From positions 33,636,040 through 33,700,039 of the forward strand of contig OY829546.1 of assembly GCA_963691705.1 (NCBI GenBank): 64,000 bases of DNA, in the 5' to 3' direction. Under the pieces are notes generated by a model, which did not search any database, had not been told where the DNA came from, and saw only the letters and a list, made by a program, of their open reading frames with translations. The first letter of the stretch is position 1; each line of letters starts with the position of its first letter. Of this stretch, positions 21,630-32,857 are shown one piece after another. This stretch comes from Viola odorata. Its lineage: Eukaryota; Streptophyta; Magnoliopsida; Malpighiales; Violaceae. A program made the translations under genes and the position numbers.

Positions 21630-22345
21630 AACTATATCATGCTAGATCCTGATTTATCTCTGCACCTTTTACTAACACCAGCCTTGACATGTACTAACGC
21701 TCGAGTAATGAGCTTTCTTATGTTTTGTGGCTGCGTATAGGCGTGCAGATGGATAATAAAAGAAAAGTACTGGGAGTGAAAAGTCCTATCCTTGCGATAG
21801 TCGGTCCTGATCCACCGACTAGTTAAGTGAGGGCACGCCCTGATACACTTGATATTTGGCATTAGGAGTGAAAAGTCCTATCCTTGCGATGGTCGGTCTT
21901 GATCCACCGACTCGCTAAGTGAGGGCACGCCCTGACGCATTGAATATTTAACGTTAGGAGTGAGAAATCCTATCCTTATGATTGCCCTGTGTGGGGCCAT
22001 AAGATGAGGCATATCCCGAGACCCCTGGGAGTGAAAAGTCCTATCCTCGTGATGGTCGGTCTGGATCCACCGACTCACTGAGTGAGGGCACGCCCCGGGA
22101 TTTCCGTAGGTGACAAAGCCTAATCCTTAGGACAACCGTTCTCGTGGAGACGGTTCGTTAAGGAGGGGCACACCCTAGGAAGATACTAACTCCGTCTTGG
22201 AAGTAAAAATCCTACCTTGGCGGCAGGGCTAATATAGACGGCTCGCTAAGAGAGGGTACAATTCCAAGACGCGAGGATAACGCCAAAAGTGAAAAATCCT
22301 AACCTGGTGACGGCTTGTCCTGACCAGACGGCTCACTATAAAGAG
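21630..22345 (+). repeat. Element C hairpin tandem array after integrase
   Basis: About seven diverged units of 70 to 95 bp from about 21770, each starting like GGAGTGAAAAGTCCTATCC and followed by a hairpin (GTCGGT...ACCGAC in three units, ACCGTT...ACGGT in another) and GTGAGGGCACGCCC. The same array in reverse is in D (33430-33880) and E (49690-50215). It separates the integrase from the opposing gene ag4. It is a typical place for tandem repeats in Tat-lineage 3' regions. Confidence 0.88.
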
Positions 22346-22924
22346 GCACTTTCTGGCCAAACGAGGTAACCTGGAAAGGCGAAGAATCGCGAAATCCCAG
22401 CGAGTAACCAGATGTGGAATCCCTGGTGAAGTGAGTTGGTTGAGAAAGCGATAATAAGTGACACCTGTGCCCTAGAATGGTGGCAGATCAGCCCTACGGG
22501 AAATTCATGTCTATTATCGCATATCTCTTACTGACAAAAATTAATTGAGAATGTGCTGGATATCTCTGAATGGCGGAGATCGTGATGACCGACGTGGCGA
22601 AAGAGTTGAACATCTCAACAGGGCCTAAAAACCTACTTGTTATTTTTCTTGATCAAGGAAAGAAAGAAGAATGCTTCTTTAAGAAACGACTTCCTTGGTG
22701 TGGTCAAGCGGTGGCTAGGTTGAACCTGATGGCAAGGGTGCAACAGCCGCGCAGGAAAAATTTGAAAAAAAAAAAAAAAAAAAAAACAACACAAACAGCA
22801 ATAACAGAAGCTGATATCATTGAGCATCGTCGTTCAAAAACCCGTAAGGGGTCATAAAATATAAAGGATAACAAAAAGAGACAACGATCTATCCTCACAA
22901 AATGAAAAGGCGATAAGGCCCTGC
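22346..22924 (+). other. Element C noncoding stretch between array and ag4
   Basis: No gene. It matches E 49480-49690 in reverse (GAATCCCTGGTGAAGTGAG, ATATCTCTTACTGACA, AATTAATTGAGAATGTGC). It contains an A tract of about 20 at 22766-22787 and the presumed 3' untranslated end of antisense gene ag4. Confidence 0.7.
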
Positions 22925-25241
22925 CTACGGCTGGTCGTCCAAAATCTCTTGCTCCAGGTAGCCTTTTGATCTAGCCAAGCGGAAGCCCTCGTCATTAAGA
23001 CCGGAAGATCTCTCGAAAAAGGCGTTAGAGACAGCCTCACCATCGTAAAGTCCCTCCCCGTGAACCTCCACAAAGCAATCAGCCATGGTGGAAACACTCT
23101 CCTCAATATACCAGCGTCTCTTGATAGCTGATTCCGCCTCAAGCGCCGTTTTCTCTTCTATCAAAGCTACTCTTTCTCCCATCAAGGCTATTTTCTCCTC
23201 CTCGAGAGCAGCAGACTTTGACTGTTTAGTTGTCAGAGCAGCGTTAGAAGCGGCCAATTGTTCCTTTGTAGTGGCTAATTGTTCCTTTGCCTCCCTTGCC
23301 TCCTTTTTAGCTGCCTCCAGATCCATCATATATCTATCTCGCTCTTCTGACAGTCACTGTTTCTCCTCTTATTCTTGAGAAAGCTTGGCTACAGAAGCGG
23401 CTAAGTCAGCCGCCTTTTGTGACACGCGCTCAGCATAAAGATGAGATTGGAGGAACCCGGAGAAGAGCATGGAGCGCAGCATGTCGGCTTGCTCTTTGTC
23501 TCCAATAGCAGCAAAAGTGCTTCGTTCTTCAGGAGAAGTTAACATGTGTGCAGCCAAGAACGATGCAGTGACAGTCGAGTTATCGCCCCCCATGGCTGCA
23601 ATTCCTGAGCTGCGAAATGTAGTCATGTCCACCTGATGAGTGATAGGGCCAATGGCGTTATGTGAGCTCACATCGGCCATAAGATTGGACACTATCGTCC
23701 CCTCCCCAAAACGCCTAAGTGTGGAAGCAGCGGAAGGAACAAAAACCACGGTGGCGGGAGAAGGAGGTTGGTTGGAAGCAGAACCTCCCTGAGGCATGAA
23801 TGTTTCATTAGGATGGATAGAGGCGACACCCCCTTGGAACGTGGCTTTAGCCTGATAAGAAGAACATTTCGACAGCTCGTCGTGGTAGACTGTGGTGTTA
23901 GAAGAAAAGTGAGGCATCTCTGAACCAAATGGAGGTGGAGAAGTCTCAAAAGGTGGAGGCATGGCTGCGTTCTCAAAAATGCTACCAGTCTGACCCAAGG
24001 GAGGAGTGGAAGAGTCAAGAACAGCTTAGGGCCTCTCCCCGACATCAATCTGACTCCAGGACAAACTTGCATCTGCTCCCGTGGACTTTTGTTTCTTCCT
24101 CGGATGACCCAGAATACGCCTCACGTCCATGTTGCCTCGTGATGACAAAGGCGGGAAAGTACCAGAAGTATCCTAAAAAAAAAAAAGGGGGAGCAATTAA
24201 CAACAAGTAAAGTACAAGCAAACATTGAAAAATGATGCGAAAGATATCGGGGGAAGTATCAGTTACCGTCCCAGCGGTAGGCGATTCTGAAGAGCCGACC
24301 GCGTCAGAAGAGGGTAGAATTAGTGATTGGAGGGAGACAACACTCCAGGTCTTCGTTTTCTTTTTTCCTTTGGCGTAAGCTCTGCGAGCGGATGGTCGAG
24401 GCGGAGGAATAGCGACTGATATGACAGGAACACCAACTAGAATGGTATCGGTTTCCTTCTCAACAAATGCAGAAGATGTTTGGGGAGGAACCGAAGATGC
24501 GGTGGCGATATTGACAGCCGCAACCGTTTCCCTACCACTAAGTCTCTTCTGACGCCTCCTGACGCTCTCCGGAACGTAATCCGGATCAGTTGCTGCAAAA
24601 GCACAAGACAGCGTCAACGTTAGTACCAATGATGGAAATCAAAGATTGACCCGATACTCACGTCTAACGCAGTCTTTGATATCGGTCCCACAAGCCAGAA
24701 GGCGGGTGTGAACACTGATGTCCAGACTGAGCAACTTGTCAAACCAGCCTTGTTCCGTTTCATCAAGAGCCACGCGGCACCAAGCCTTATCCTTGACACT
24801 CTGGTTGAAACCAGACTACCACCATGGCTCCGGAAGATCAGGGGTTTCAACCACAAAAAATTTCTCTTTCCATTTATCAATGGAAGACTCTAGATTAAGG
24901 AGTTTCCAGATGAAGTTTTTGAGCGAATCGTCATTATAATGGGGTGATATCGCTATCACACCCCGACAGTTATACATCTTAAACAGAGATTTGAGTAATG
25001 CAAGGGAAGGAGACGTAATTCCTTTGTACTTGCAGAGTTCTAAAAAAACATAAATGCCACAGTAGGAATTTGGAGCCAGTTGAACAGGATTCAGATCCAG
25101 AGAGGTAAGTAACTCTTGGATAAACGAGTCAACTAGAAACCAGAAACCATAGCGGAACATCTGGGCATATAGGATTCTACGATTACTGGTTAGAACGCTA
25201 TTCAAGCGTAAAGATGCAGGGGCGACAATAGCCTTGAAACC
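22925..25241 (-). pseudogene. Antisense gene ag4 of element C, main part
   Basis: Runs opposite to C gag-pol. Three exons: the rest of exon 1 at 25241-24662, exon 2 at 24592-24267 and exon 3 at 24172-22925, with GT-AG introns 24593-24661 and 24173-24266. Exon 1 carries a domain (LRLNSVLTSNRRILYAQMFRYGFWFLVDSF ... LTSLDLNPVQLAPNSYCGIYVFLELC) of the kind called 'putative gypsy-type transposon' (Transposase_28) in plants. Exon 2 has a basic stretch (KGKKKTKT), and exon 3 a Pro/Ser-rich part, ITHQVDMTTFRSSGIAAMG and a C-terminal coiled coil (AKEQLATTKEQLAASNAAL). Damage: stops after EPWW in exon 1, and in exon 3 near 24028 and around 23370. The first 32 codons are at 38425-38519, beyond element D. 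The function is unknown. Confidence 0.82.
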
Positions 25242-25804
25242 TGATAAGATTCGATCTTCGAGACGATCGGGACGATGTCTACTGTTGGTCGGAGTAGTTG
25301 TAGACGACGTCGGACGCACCTGCAAAGCGCCAGAGGGGGGGCTCCGGCGTAGACACTCCGATGCTTAAGTCAGTAAATGGTTCAAAAATAGCAGAGGTTC
25401 TAGTAGGTAATTTTCGGCTTACTTGATGTTTTAAAATGAGAGAGTATTTATAGGCCGCTGGGGGCGATATCTGGGTGGAAAGGCGATATCCAGGTGAGAT
25501 AACGCTCTTGATGACGTTACGGGCGATATCTGGCCATGACATCATGGGCGATGCCTCTGAGGAGGGTACCGGGGGCGATACCCATGATGATGTCGGGGCA
25601 ATAACTTCATGGGTCCCCTGGGATGGGATGATGCCGTGCGTCCAGAGACGCGTGAGACCTCCCCTCTGCTGATGTCGACCATCCCAGAAAACACCTCATG
25701 ACCTAGTAGCGATAGCTTAGATGTCCGATAAGGCTTATAGGATTCCGCCCTTGACAGGAATCATAATTACAGCAATGCCCTTAGGATTGTCTTAATTGTT
25801 ATCA
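25242..25804 (-). repeat. Element D 3' LTR
   Basis: 563 bp. Compared with the 5' LTR (37829-38424) it lacks a TGACGTCA-containing segment of about 24 bp and has a shorter C tract. On the minus strand it has the TATA box CTATAAATAC (plus-strand TATTTATAG near 25444). The word AGCCCAACTGAAAATGAG begins three bases beyond its inner edge (25807-25824). Confidence 0.92.
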
Positions 25805-26665
25805 TAAGCCCAACTGAAAATGAGCCCGAGTGTTTACCAAGGGCTGTCATTCCCTCTCCTTGTCTGGTATCTTACGTGAGGGTCCTTTCCTCCTTATGGC
25901 GATATATTTGCGGAATCTCCGAGCTTCTTTGTCTCTTTCGATACGACAAAGAATAATTGAACGTTAGGCAGTGCCTAGATCGGGAGCTTTCCTCCTAGCA
26001 AGCGGGTTCTGGTCTTCGTGCTTGTCCAAAGTCCCGTCCTCATGGGGTGCCAAGGAATCAGCGAGAGACGCCGCTAACTCGTCCAGAACCATTAGGATGT
26101 CATTTTTCCCTAGCGATATTAACCGGCCTGGGCCATCAGTAGTGCTTAGAAGGTTGCAAACTCGTCCTTGCTGTAGGAGAGTTATTGACGCTGGCGGACC
26201 ACTGTTGACGTTGCCGCTGAAGGGATGTTGAGAACACGCGGGTTCTTTCTTTCCTTTCCGCTCATGGAGTCAGCGATATTGACGCGGTTTTATACCATCA
26301 GCTGCCTACGATTTGTGCGGCTTTATACCACCAGATACCCACGATACCGGTGAGGCTTTACACTGCTAGGAGCTACCTGCGACATCGACGCGGCCTTACA
26401 CTGTGGATACCTACAATCGTACGGTTTTTACAATCCTTCGCGTTTTCCAAGATTCTAGCTCGTACTCCTCTCGAGTACCTGCATCTTTAGCAGCATACAG
26501 ACGTCGATCCTCGTTCCCGCCTCAGGTCTATCGCTCTTTGAAGGTAACGAGGCGACTCGTCTTTTGAGGGCTTCCTCTTTCCGAAGGCCCATTTCTCGGA
26601 GCCTATAAATCTGATAGCTTTCTCCACTCAAGTTCATCTCATCTTTTTCTTTCATAATCTGCCTC
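25805..26665 (+). promoter_or_regulatory. Region upstream of D ag1, with minisatellite and TATA box
   Basis: No gene. At about 26250-26440 there are three to four degenerate units around TTGACGCGGTTTTACGCTG and AGCTACCTACAAT, also present upstream of E ag1 (42225-42410). A TATA box TATAAAT lies at 26604-26610, 62 bp before the ag1 ATG. E has TATAAAT 68 bp before its ATG. Confidence 0.72.
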
Positions 26666-27043
26666 ATGGATCATTTGACCAAAAAAATCCTCCTTTCCAA
26701 GGGCCATACTCTCAAGAATCTCAATGATGGTGACGTCGGGTTCCTGGAGAACATACTGATCAAGACCTCCGAGGACATCTTGGAGTTGCAAGGGATGCTG
26801 ACCCCACTCTATTCCAGGCTGGGAGCTACATCTCTGGAGGACTTCAGTCCTTTAGAGAGCGTGTCGAAGCTGGCCACCTCCATCGCTCGGATTCAAGTGG
26901 TGATCGCCATGCTGCAGCAGCGCAAGGATATGCTAGGGTGCTGCTTGAATGGGATGAGGGTCACCTCTACTGACCTCACTCTGGTTATGGACTCCCTGAG
27001 AGACATTCCCGACATACCCGAGGATGTTGGCTCTGACGCTTGA
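26666..27043 (+). CDS. Antisense gene ag1 of element D, intact
   Basis: 125 codons, from MDHLTKKILL to EDVGSDA. I do not recognise a known family. It is mostly helical: a first part THTLKN-like with GDVGFLENIL, and a second part with MLQQRKDMLGCCLNGM, then an acidic tail (DIPDIPEDVGSDA). No signal peptide or membrane segment. It is the first gene of the cassette, nearest the LTR, transcribed away from it and opposite to gag-pol. A TATA box at 26604 and AATAAA at 27121-27126 frame it. The same protein is encoded in E at 42615-42928 but with an internal deletion. Conservation of both ends between D and E supports it being a real gene. Confidence 0.75.
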   Translation: MDHLTKKILLSKGHTLKNLNDGDVGFLENILIKTSEDILELQGMLTPLYSRLGATSLEDFSPLESVSKLATSIARIQVVIAMLQQRKDMLGCCLNGMRVTSTDLTLVMDSLRDIPDIPEDVGSDA

Positions 27044-27523
27044 CGGCGGTGGCTCCCTTTGAGCCTTTTTTCTCTTTCTCTATTTTCGCAGCTGTACTTT
27101 TCGGCCGTTAGGCCATAATAAATAAACTATTTTTATTATGCCCTTTGTAACTATTCTTCTTCTTCAATGTGCCCTTTGTCCTTTTTCGATTGGAGGCATC
27201 CTCAGCCCAAATGAAAATGAGTAAGTCATTGGACGGCCTTTTCACGACGGTTTCCTCGCTAACCGTTCTGCATTAATTTTGCGCCGCTGTTTCAGTGTCA
27301 ACTGATCGGGCAAAGTTTTGGTTTTTCTCGATCTGTGGAGATTTCGACAGGCATGATTGCAAATCTAGATTTGCACTCCAGGTTGTACGCTTGTCAGTTC
27401 TCAAGAGTCGCGCCGGATGATCGAAAAACTTCTCCCCCTTTTCTGGCTATTTAATGGGATCTATCCCATTTTTCCGTTCATCTTCTTGATTATTTTTCCT
27501 CTTGGCAGGTTGCCTGTGAGCTC
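27044..27523 (+). promoter_or_regulatory. Spacer between D ag1 and ag2
   Basis: Holds the ag1 3' end with the palindromic GGCCGTTAGGCC and AATAAA (27121-27126), a second copy of the LTR-border word (AGCCCAAATGAAAATGAG, 27204-27221), and a TATA-like CTATTTAATG at 27447-27456, 77 bp before the ag2 ATG. E has CTATTTATGG at the matching distance. Confidence 0.65.
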
Positions 27524-27946
27524 ATGGCCGATTCTTATTTTTTGGATACTGCTGCGCGGGATTCTCCGCCAACTCCTCCGACTTCGCCAGATTTAGACAA
27601 TCCTCCTCCGTCGCTTCCATAGAGGACGTTCGTCCGCCGGCGAGGCCGTAAGAGGCTGAGGAAAAATTCCTTAAAGGTGTCTGAAATGCTTTCCAATTTT
27701 TTCGCCCCTTCTATTCGAAAGGGGGATGAACCATCTCTTCTTCCTCACGATTCGCCAAAAATGGCTCTCCCTGCTAGCGTGGGCGCGGAAGCGGTGACGT
27801 CAGCCGTTGAGGAGGAGTCCAGCTGATCAACGATATGCATAGGAAAGAGGGTTGATGAGCCTTTTCCTCCCGTCAATAGGGAGCTATCGTTCTCAGATGA
27901 TGATGTAGTTTATTGTTATGGTATCTCTTGGTCTGATGGTGATTAG
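27524..27946 (+). pseudogene. Antisense gene ag2 of element D, two stops
   Basis: Homologue of E ag2. It starts MADS, has a Pro-rich part (DSPPTPPTSPDLDNPPPSLP), an Arg/Lys-rich stretch (FVRRRGRKRLRKN, likely nuclear signal), NFFAPSIRKGDEPSLLP and an acidic aromatic tail (YCYGISWSDGD). Two in-frame stops break it, a TAG after SLP and a TGA after EEESS. The function is unknown. Confidence 0.7.
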
Positions 27947-28418
27947 TTTAGCGGGTCTTGCCTCTTTGTAGATGCCGTATGGTTTTTCGAAAATGAATAA
28001 GATAACGCTTCATTTTCCTTTTGTCCTCCTATCGCCTTCCCGCGTTATTTCTTTAAACATCAAGGGTTGCCGCGGAGGGATATCTGTTGCTGGGTGCAAC
28101 CGTCTTTCAGTTTTCTGTCAGTAACTGTCTTCGCCCAAAGACATAAATGACTGTCCACGCGTCACTTTCTGCTCTGCACGTGTTTCACTTTTACAGGCTG
28201 TCTCTTCTTCAAGTTTGACCTTTATAAGGGAACCGCTATTCTCTTTTATTACTTTTGCCAATATTTTGAAATTTTTCACACTTTCTCTTTCTCCTGTGCT
28301 TCTTCCTGCTCAAGAGAAGTTTCTGCAACTATTCGCCGGTGCCGACGGCCTGTTTACTGGTTTTTCGTTCCAGGTATTCTGTTCCTCTCTCGTCGTAGTT
28401 TTATTTTTCCAGCCCCTT
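27947..28418 (+). promoter_or_regulatory. Spacer between D ag2 and ag3
   Basis: Noncoding. A TATA-like TTTATAAGGG at 28221-28230 lies about 196 bp before the ag3 ATG. E has TTTTAAAGGG about 190 bp before its ATG. The sequence between TATA and ATG is CT-rich leader, similar in D and E. Confidence 0.6.
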
Positions 28419-30631
28419 ATGTCTCGTATTAAAGCCTCTGCGAGTGCCGAAAATCCCATAGATCTCGAGGCTAGGAGAGCTCGTAGTATTTTTGATTGTA
28501 ATGAAGTTTTGAGGGCAGAGTTAGAGGAGAATGGTATCACCTTCCCCTTGGGCTGCCGCCCTTATATCCCTACGAAGGATATTCGGCTCCATGATGCCAT
28601 GTGGGGAACATTCCGGCTGGTTTATTTCAAGATGTTCCTCTACGGATTTCATCTCCCAATCCATACTTCTCTGATGAAGCTGCTAAATCATTACGATCTC
28701 AATCCCGTACAAATAACTCCGCCTTCCTGGTGTGGGATTTATGCCTTTCTTCGGGCATGTGAGATGAAACATATTTTCACTCCATCCCTCGACTGTTTCG
28801 CACATTTTTCAGCTTGAGCTGTCGTGACTGCTTGGTGGATATCACCCCAAGATGGAATGACGCCATCGTGCAATTTTTTTGGCAGAACTTTCAAGGTTTT
28901 GAGGACAACGTGGTCAACTGGAAAAATGGCTTCTTCACCCTTCGCCTGTCGTCCCGCTGGTGGCGCGGGGGCTTTAACCGAGAGATTACCAGCGCCGCTT
29001 GGAAAAAACCAGAAGTGTTGTCTAGCATTGATGTGTCCCATGTTACCGCTCTGTTAGAAATAGAAGGGTCTTTCCGCATTCGGGAATTTGCTCGGTTCAG
29101 ACCCTTGAAAGAGTGTGTCGTTGGTGAGTTTTTCTTTTGCCATGTTATCGCTTTGATTTGCTTGCTACCTTAACATGCTTCGCTGGCAGGTAGCACTGAG
29201 GGTCGTTCCTCCGGGGAAATGACACTCCTCTAAACGTGGTGCCGCTTCAGACGTTTCCTCCTTCTCCACCGCCTGAAAGTTCCAGCCGTCCGACTATTCC
29301 GCCGAGGGGAAGGAGAGCTAAGACCGTCGCAACACGCAGTGCTTCCGCTCGACCTTCTCGCTTTCTTGAGAATTGGTTGCCGCCTCGGGGTAAGGGAGTG
29401 ACTCCGAGTCATTCTGCGACTGGAATAGTTGACAGCGATAGCGAGAGTATGGATGCCAGTTCCGAGCTACGTCACGCCGCCCTTGCCCAACGAGTGAAGC
29501 TTAGGGCGAGAAAAAATGATTTCGCGACGGAGTCAACCGAAGACGATAGCAAAGAGATGGCTGCCGAGACGGAGCGTCTCCGAAAGAAAATCCAGAAAGT
29601 GAAGACTGGTCTACCGATTCCTCCCTTGAGGGAAGTTAACGCAGTTCCTATCGTAGAGGTTGACACTTCTCATATCGCGAGTGCCTCGCAAGTAGCGGAG
29701 GTTGTCAAGGTTTCTTCTGCCATTCCTTCCAAAGCTAATGAGGTTTCAGCGGTTGTGGACTCACCCTTGCCGCCTGGTGGCCCTGGTTCTCCGATCTCTT
29801 CCTGTATTCCGGATGTGTCCGTGCCAGTTTCGAACCCAAGTGTTCCTCCTGACCCTTTCCCGAGGAAGCCTCAACCCTTATTCCTTTCTTCAATTTTGGG
29901 CATTGGTAATTCCACAAAAAAGTTATTCTCCTCCCTATATAGCCAATCTTTCCCCTCAAAGTCCTCAAGGAAATGTCGCATACCAGCTAGATCTGTCATC
30001 TTTTGGGACTAATGGGCTTCGCGCTTTAGGGATATCGGATCCGCTATCGCGAGATGAGCCAGTAGGTTCTATAGTGGGCCAAATGTTCAGTTCTTCGAAG
30101 GACAAGGAAGAGCTCCTGCGACATTCCCCTGAAGTTCAGCACTCACGCCTTCTGAACGACATGTTGGCCAGCTTCCGCGAGCTGCACTATTTTCTCGAGG
30201 ATTAGAGCGACAAAGTTCGGCGCTCTCCCGATTCGAAAGAACAACTAGACGCCACTTTGGCGAAGGTAATAGAGCTGTCAAAGCTTCAAGATCGAACCCG
30301 GGCAGAGTTGAATGAGTGTCACGCCGAGCTCACGCGAGAAAAGTCAAAAGGGAAGGCTAAGATAGAACTGCTGGAGGCGGAATTGGTGGCGGCCGACAAA
30401 AGAAACTCTTTCCTTCGCGAAGAGATATCGTCTCGCGGCGCGGATTTAGCCAAGGTACCCTCGAAGATAGCCTGGTGGAAAAATAAGATCCTGGAAGTCT
30501 GTATCGCCGGATGTACGGATCTCCATTGCCAGGGAACTGTTGATCCATCTAAGTTGGCTGATTACGCCTCCAAGAAGATAAAGGATTTAGGAGAAAGCGA
30601 GGGAGATCTTCTTTCTTTCAGAGAGGAGTAG
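28419..30631 (+). pseudogene. Antisense gene ag3 of element D
   Basis: Starts MSRIKASASAENPIDLE. Exon 1 has a Transposase_28-like domain (VYFKMFLYGFHLPIHTSLMKLLNHYDLNPVQITPPSWCGIYAFLRAC ... DNVVNWKNGFFTLRL ... FRIREFARFRPL). A GT-AG intron of 66 bp lies at 29124-29189. Exon 2 has a Pro-rich part with PPRGRRAKT, then ISSCIPDVS, YQLDLSSFGTNGLRALGISDPLSRDEPVGS, and a coiled coil (RAELNECHAELTREKSKGKAKIELLEAELV). Breaks: a frameshift near 28800, a one-base loss near 29215, a frameshift near 29900 and a TAG near 30205. The stop is at 30631. It is similar in plan to ag4 and probably its paralogue. The function is unknown. Confidence 0.8.
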
Positions 30632-31300
30632 GGGAAGGGTGGCTGCGATATTCGTGCCGACCAATGAATGGTCAAGGCTGACCCTTTAGAGGATTTTCCT
30701 CTTTGTTTGCTTTTTCTGTCTTGTAATAACGCCTTATCACGCAACGATATCTGTACTTTATTTTATATAATAACTGATCTTTATTTCGCTTTCCCGCGTT
30801 ATCTCGAAAGCCGCCGGCTTGATTAATGCCATTCTGCATTATCTCCATTGTTGCAATATCGCTCTTGTCTTATTCCAGAAAATCATTTCTGCTTTCCAGT
30901 GCATTTAATGCTCACGATCCCCTTATTAATGTGAGAGAAAAGTCGTGATGGCGCAGACACACGTGTCCATTTTTTATGACGCCACGGGCTAGCGTGCTCT
31001 AGAATTTTAGCAAAATCGAAGCGCTGTCGCGCTTCTCTAGAATTTTTACTCATTGCTTGAGTTTGTTCCTTGTGACGCTCTCATGCAATGACTGCAGCGT
31101 CCGTCGTTTCCTTTGACTACTAGGGTTATAAACATCAGCACTTATTTCTTTTTCTTACTTTTATCATCCTGCTTTCTTCATACTCTCTCTAGCCGTCTTG
31201 TTTTCTTTCCACCATTCAAGGCTCTCGAAGTGCTTTTTCTCTAAAGGTATTTCCTATTTTCTTCCATCGTCTTCTTCGTCTTTACTTTTTATTTTCTGTC
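30632..31300 (+). promoter_or_regulatory. Spacer between D ag3 and ag4
   Basis: Noncoding. It contains the ag3 3' end, the segment TTTAATGCTC...CCCCTTATTAATGT shared with E and C, and the TATA-like GGGTTATAAAC at 31127-31133, 174 bp before the ag4 ATG. E (167 bp) and C (about 176 bp) have the same box. Confidence 0.65.
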
Positions 31301-32857
31301 ATGGCCAAGACTCGCCGCCCTGAGTCAAAGTCTGCCGATGAGAAAAAGATGGATATTACGGTTAGCAGTATCACTTCTGAAATTGCTCTCGGTGAGCATT
31401 TAGCCGCACATAATGTTGTTATCCCTGACGATTATAAGGCCACCGTTGCCCCTGAGTCGATACGCTTGAACAGCGTTTTGACGAGCAAACGTAGGGTTCT
31501 GTACGCACAAATGTTCCATTATCATTTGCCAAAGGAAAAAAGAAGAAAAGAACGAGAAGTGTTGCCGCTCTCACTCCTTCTTCGGATGCGGTAGCTTCTT
31601 CGGAAGCGCCTCCTCTTAACAGTGTTGTTGTGAGTGTGCTTTTTTTGCCGCGATATGCTGTAAATTGATGTCTGTCGTCATTTCATCCATTTCTCTTACC
31701 TGCATTTTATACTGGGTTCTTTGTAGGATACTGTTGTTGTTTCTACTTCAGCATCTCCCATAGGCGATATGGACATAGGTTATGTGCTGGGTGGTTCCAA
31801 GAAGAGACCTCGGCCGGAGGGTGAGGGTGGAAACTTATCTTCTACTATCGCTGCGACGGAAGTGCGACCTGACAGTGCCTTCGTTTCTACGGATGTTCGC
31901 CATAATCACCCCTCTGAGTTTCTGGTAAACATGGGTACGGCTGAGTCTTTCGGGGCTTCGCCCAATTCTTTCGATGGGCCTGTTCACTCATATGGTCCTA
32001 ACTTGGACTATCAAGAGGGTTTACAAGACTTTTCGGGCTACCATCCCCACGGTTCCTACATCGTCCAAGGGGGGCCTTCTACACAGGTTCACCCTCCCGT
32101 TCCCCTGGCGTTTGTCCCTTTGAGCGTTCCCTTGTCGCAGCGTTCTGGCGAAGGGGTCACCGCCTTCAATTTTGCTGCGGATCTAAGTCCAATGAGCGAG
32201 TCTGGCACTGTGACTCACCAAGTTGGCTTGTATGATTTTGATAACATAGGCTTAGCAGCTATTGGGGGCAATGGCTCGAACGAGGTTTTCGCTTTATTGG
32301 CGGCCGAACGGGAAGTTTTCCTCTCTAAGGTTGATGATGACAAGGCGAATTCGCTGCGCTCTAGCTTCTTCACCAATTTTGTGAAGTTCTATTACTGGAC
32401 AGAGCACGTGCAACGTCAGGCTGCCTCTCTTACCGCCTCCCTGTCTGAACTTTCGCGAGAGTGAAATGAGAAGAAGAAGTTGCTGGAGGAACGCACTCAA
32501 TTATTGCTGACCCAGCAGGAGCTGAAAGGGCAAGCGTCCACCCTTGACGCGTCCTTGACAGTGGAAAGAGCCAAGAATGTGGTCCTGGAGGAAGAGAAGT
32601 CATCCTTGGCAAGGGAGAAAGCAGCCTTGGAGGAAAGGAAAACCTCTCTAGAAGAGGAGTCAGCCGATAAGTGTCTGTGGCATGTCGAGCGGACTGCCAC
32701 TATCTTGGTTAATTGCTTCGAGGAGGTCCATGGAGTGGATGCGTATAAAGTTGAGGAGGTCACGAGGGCTTTCAAACAGAAGTCTGCCGACCTCAATGAA
32801 GTGGGTTTTTGCCAAGCTAAGGTAGAGGGCTGGAAACGGAGGAACCCCGAGGGCTGA
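31301..32857 (+). pseudogene. Antisense gene ag4 of element D, domain deleted
   Basis: Starts MAKTRRPESKSADEKKMD and matches C and E ag4 up to VLYAQMFHY. It then jumps to the basic end of exon 2 (PKEKRRKERE region), so the Transposase_28-like domain and intron 1 are lost. Intron 2 is kept: donor GTGAGT near 31632, acceptor TTTGTAG before 31729, at the same place as in C and E. Exon 3 has VTHQVGLYDFDNIGLAAIGG, an in-frame TGA at 32461-32463 and a coiled coil (LTQQELKGQASTLDASLTVERAKNVVLEEEK), ending at 32857. It is the most diverged ag4 of the three. Confidence 0.78.

Noticed and set aside
28370..28418. 5' leader introns before ag3 and ag4 (AG|GTA words at 28372, 31248, 46609)
   Set aside because: The possible introns would be under 60 bp and acceptors are not conserved between copies.
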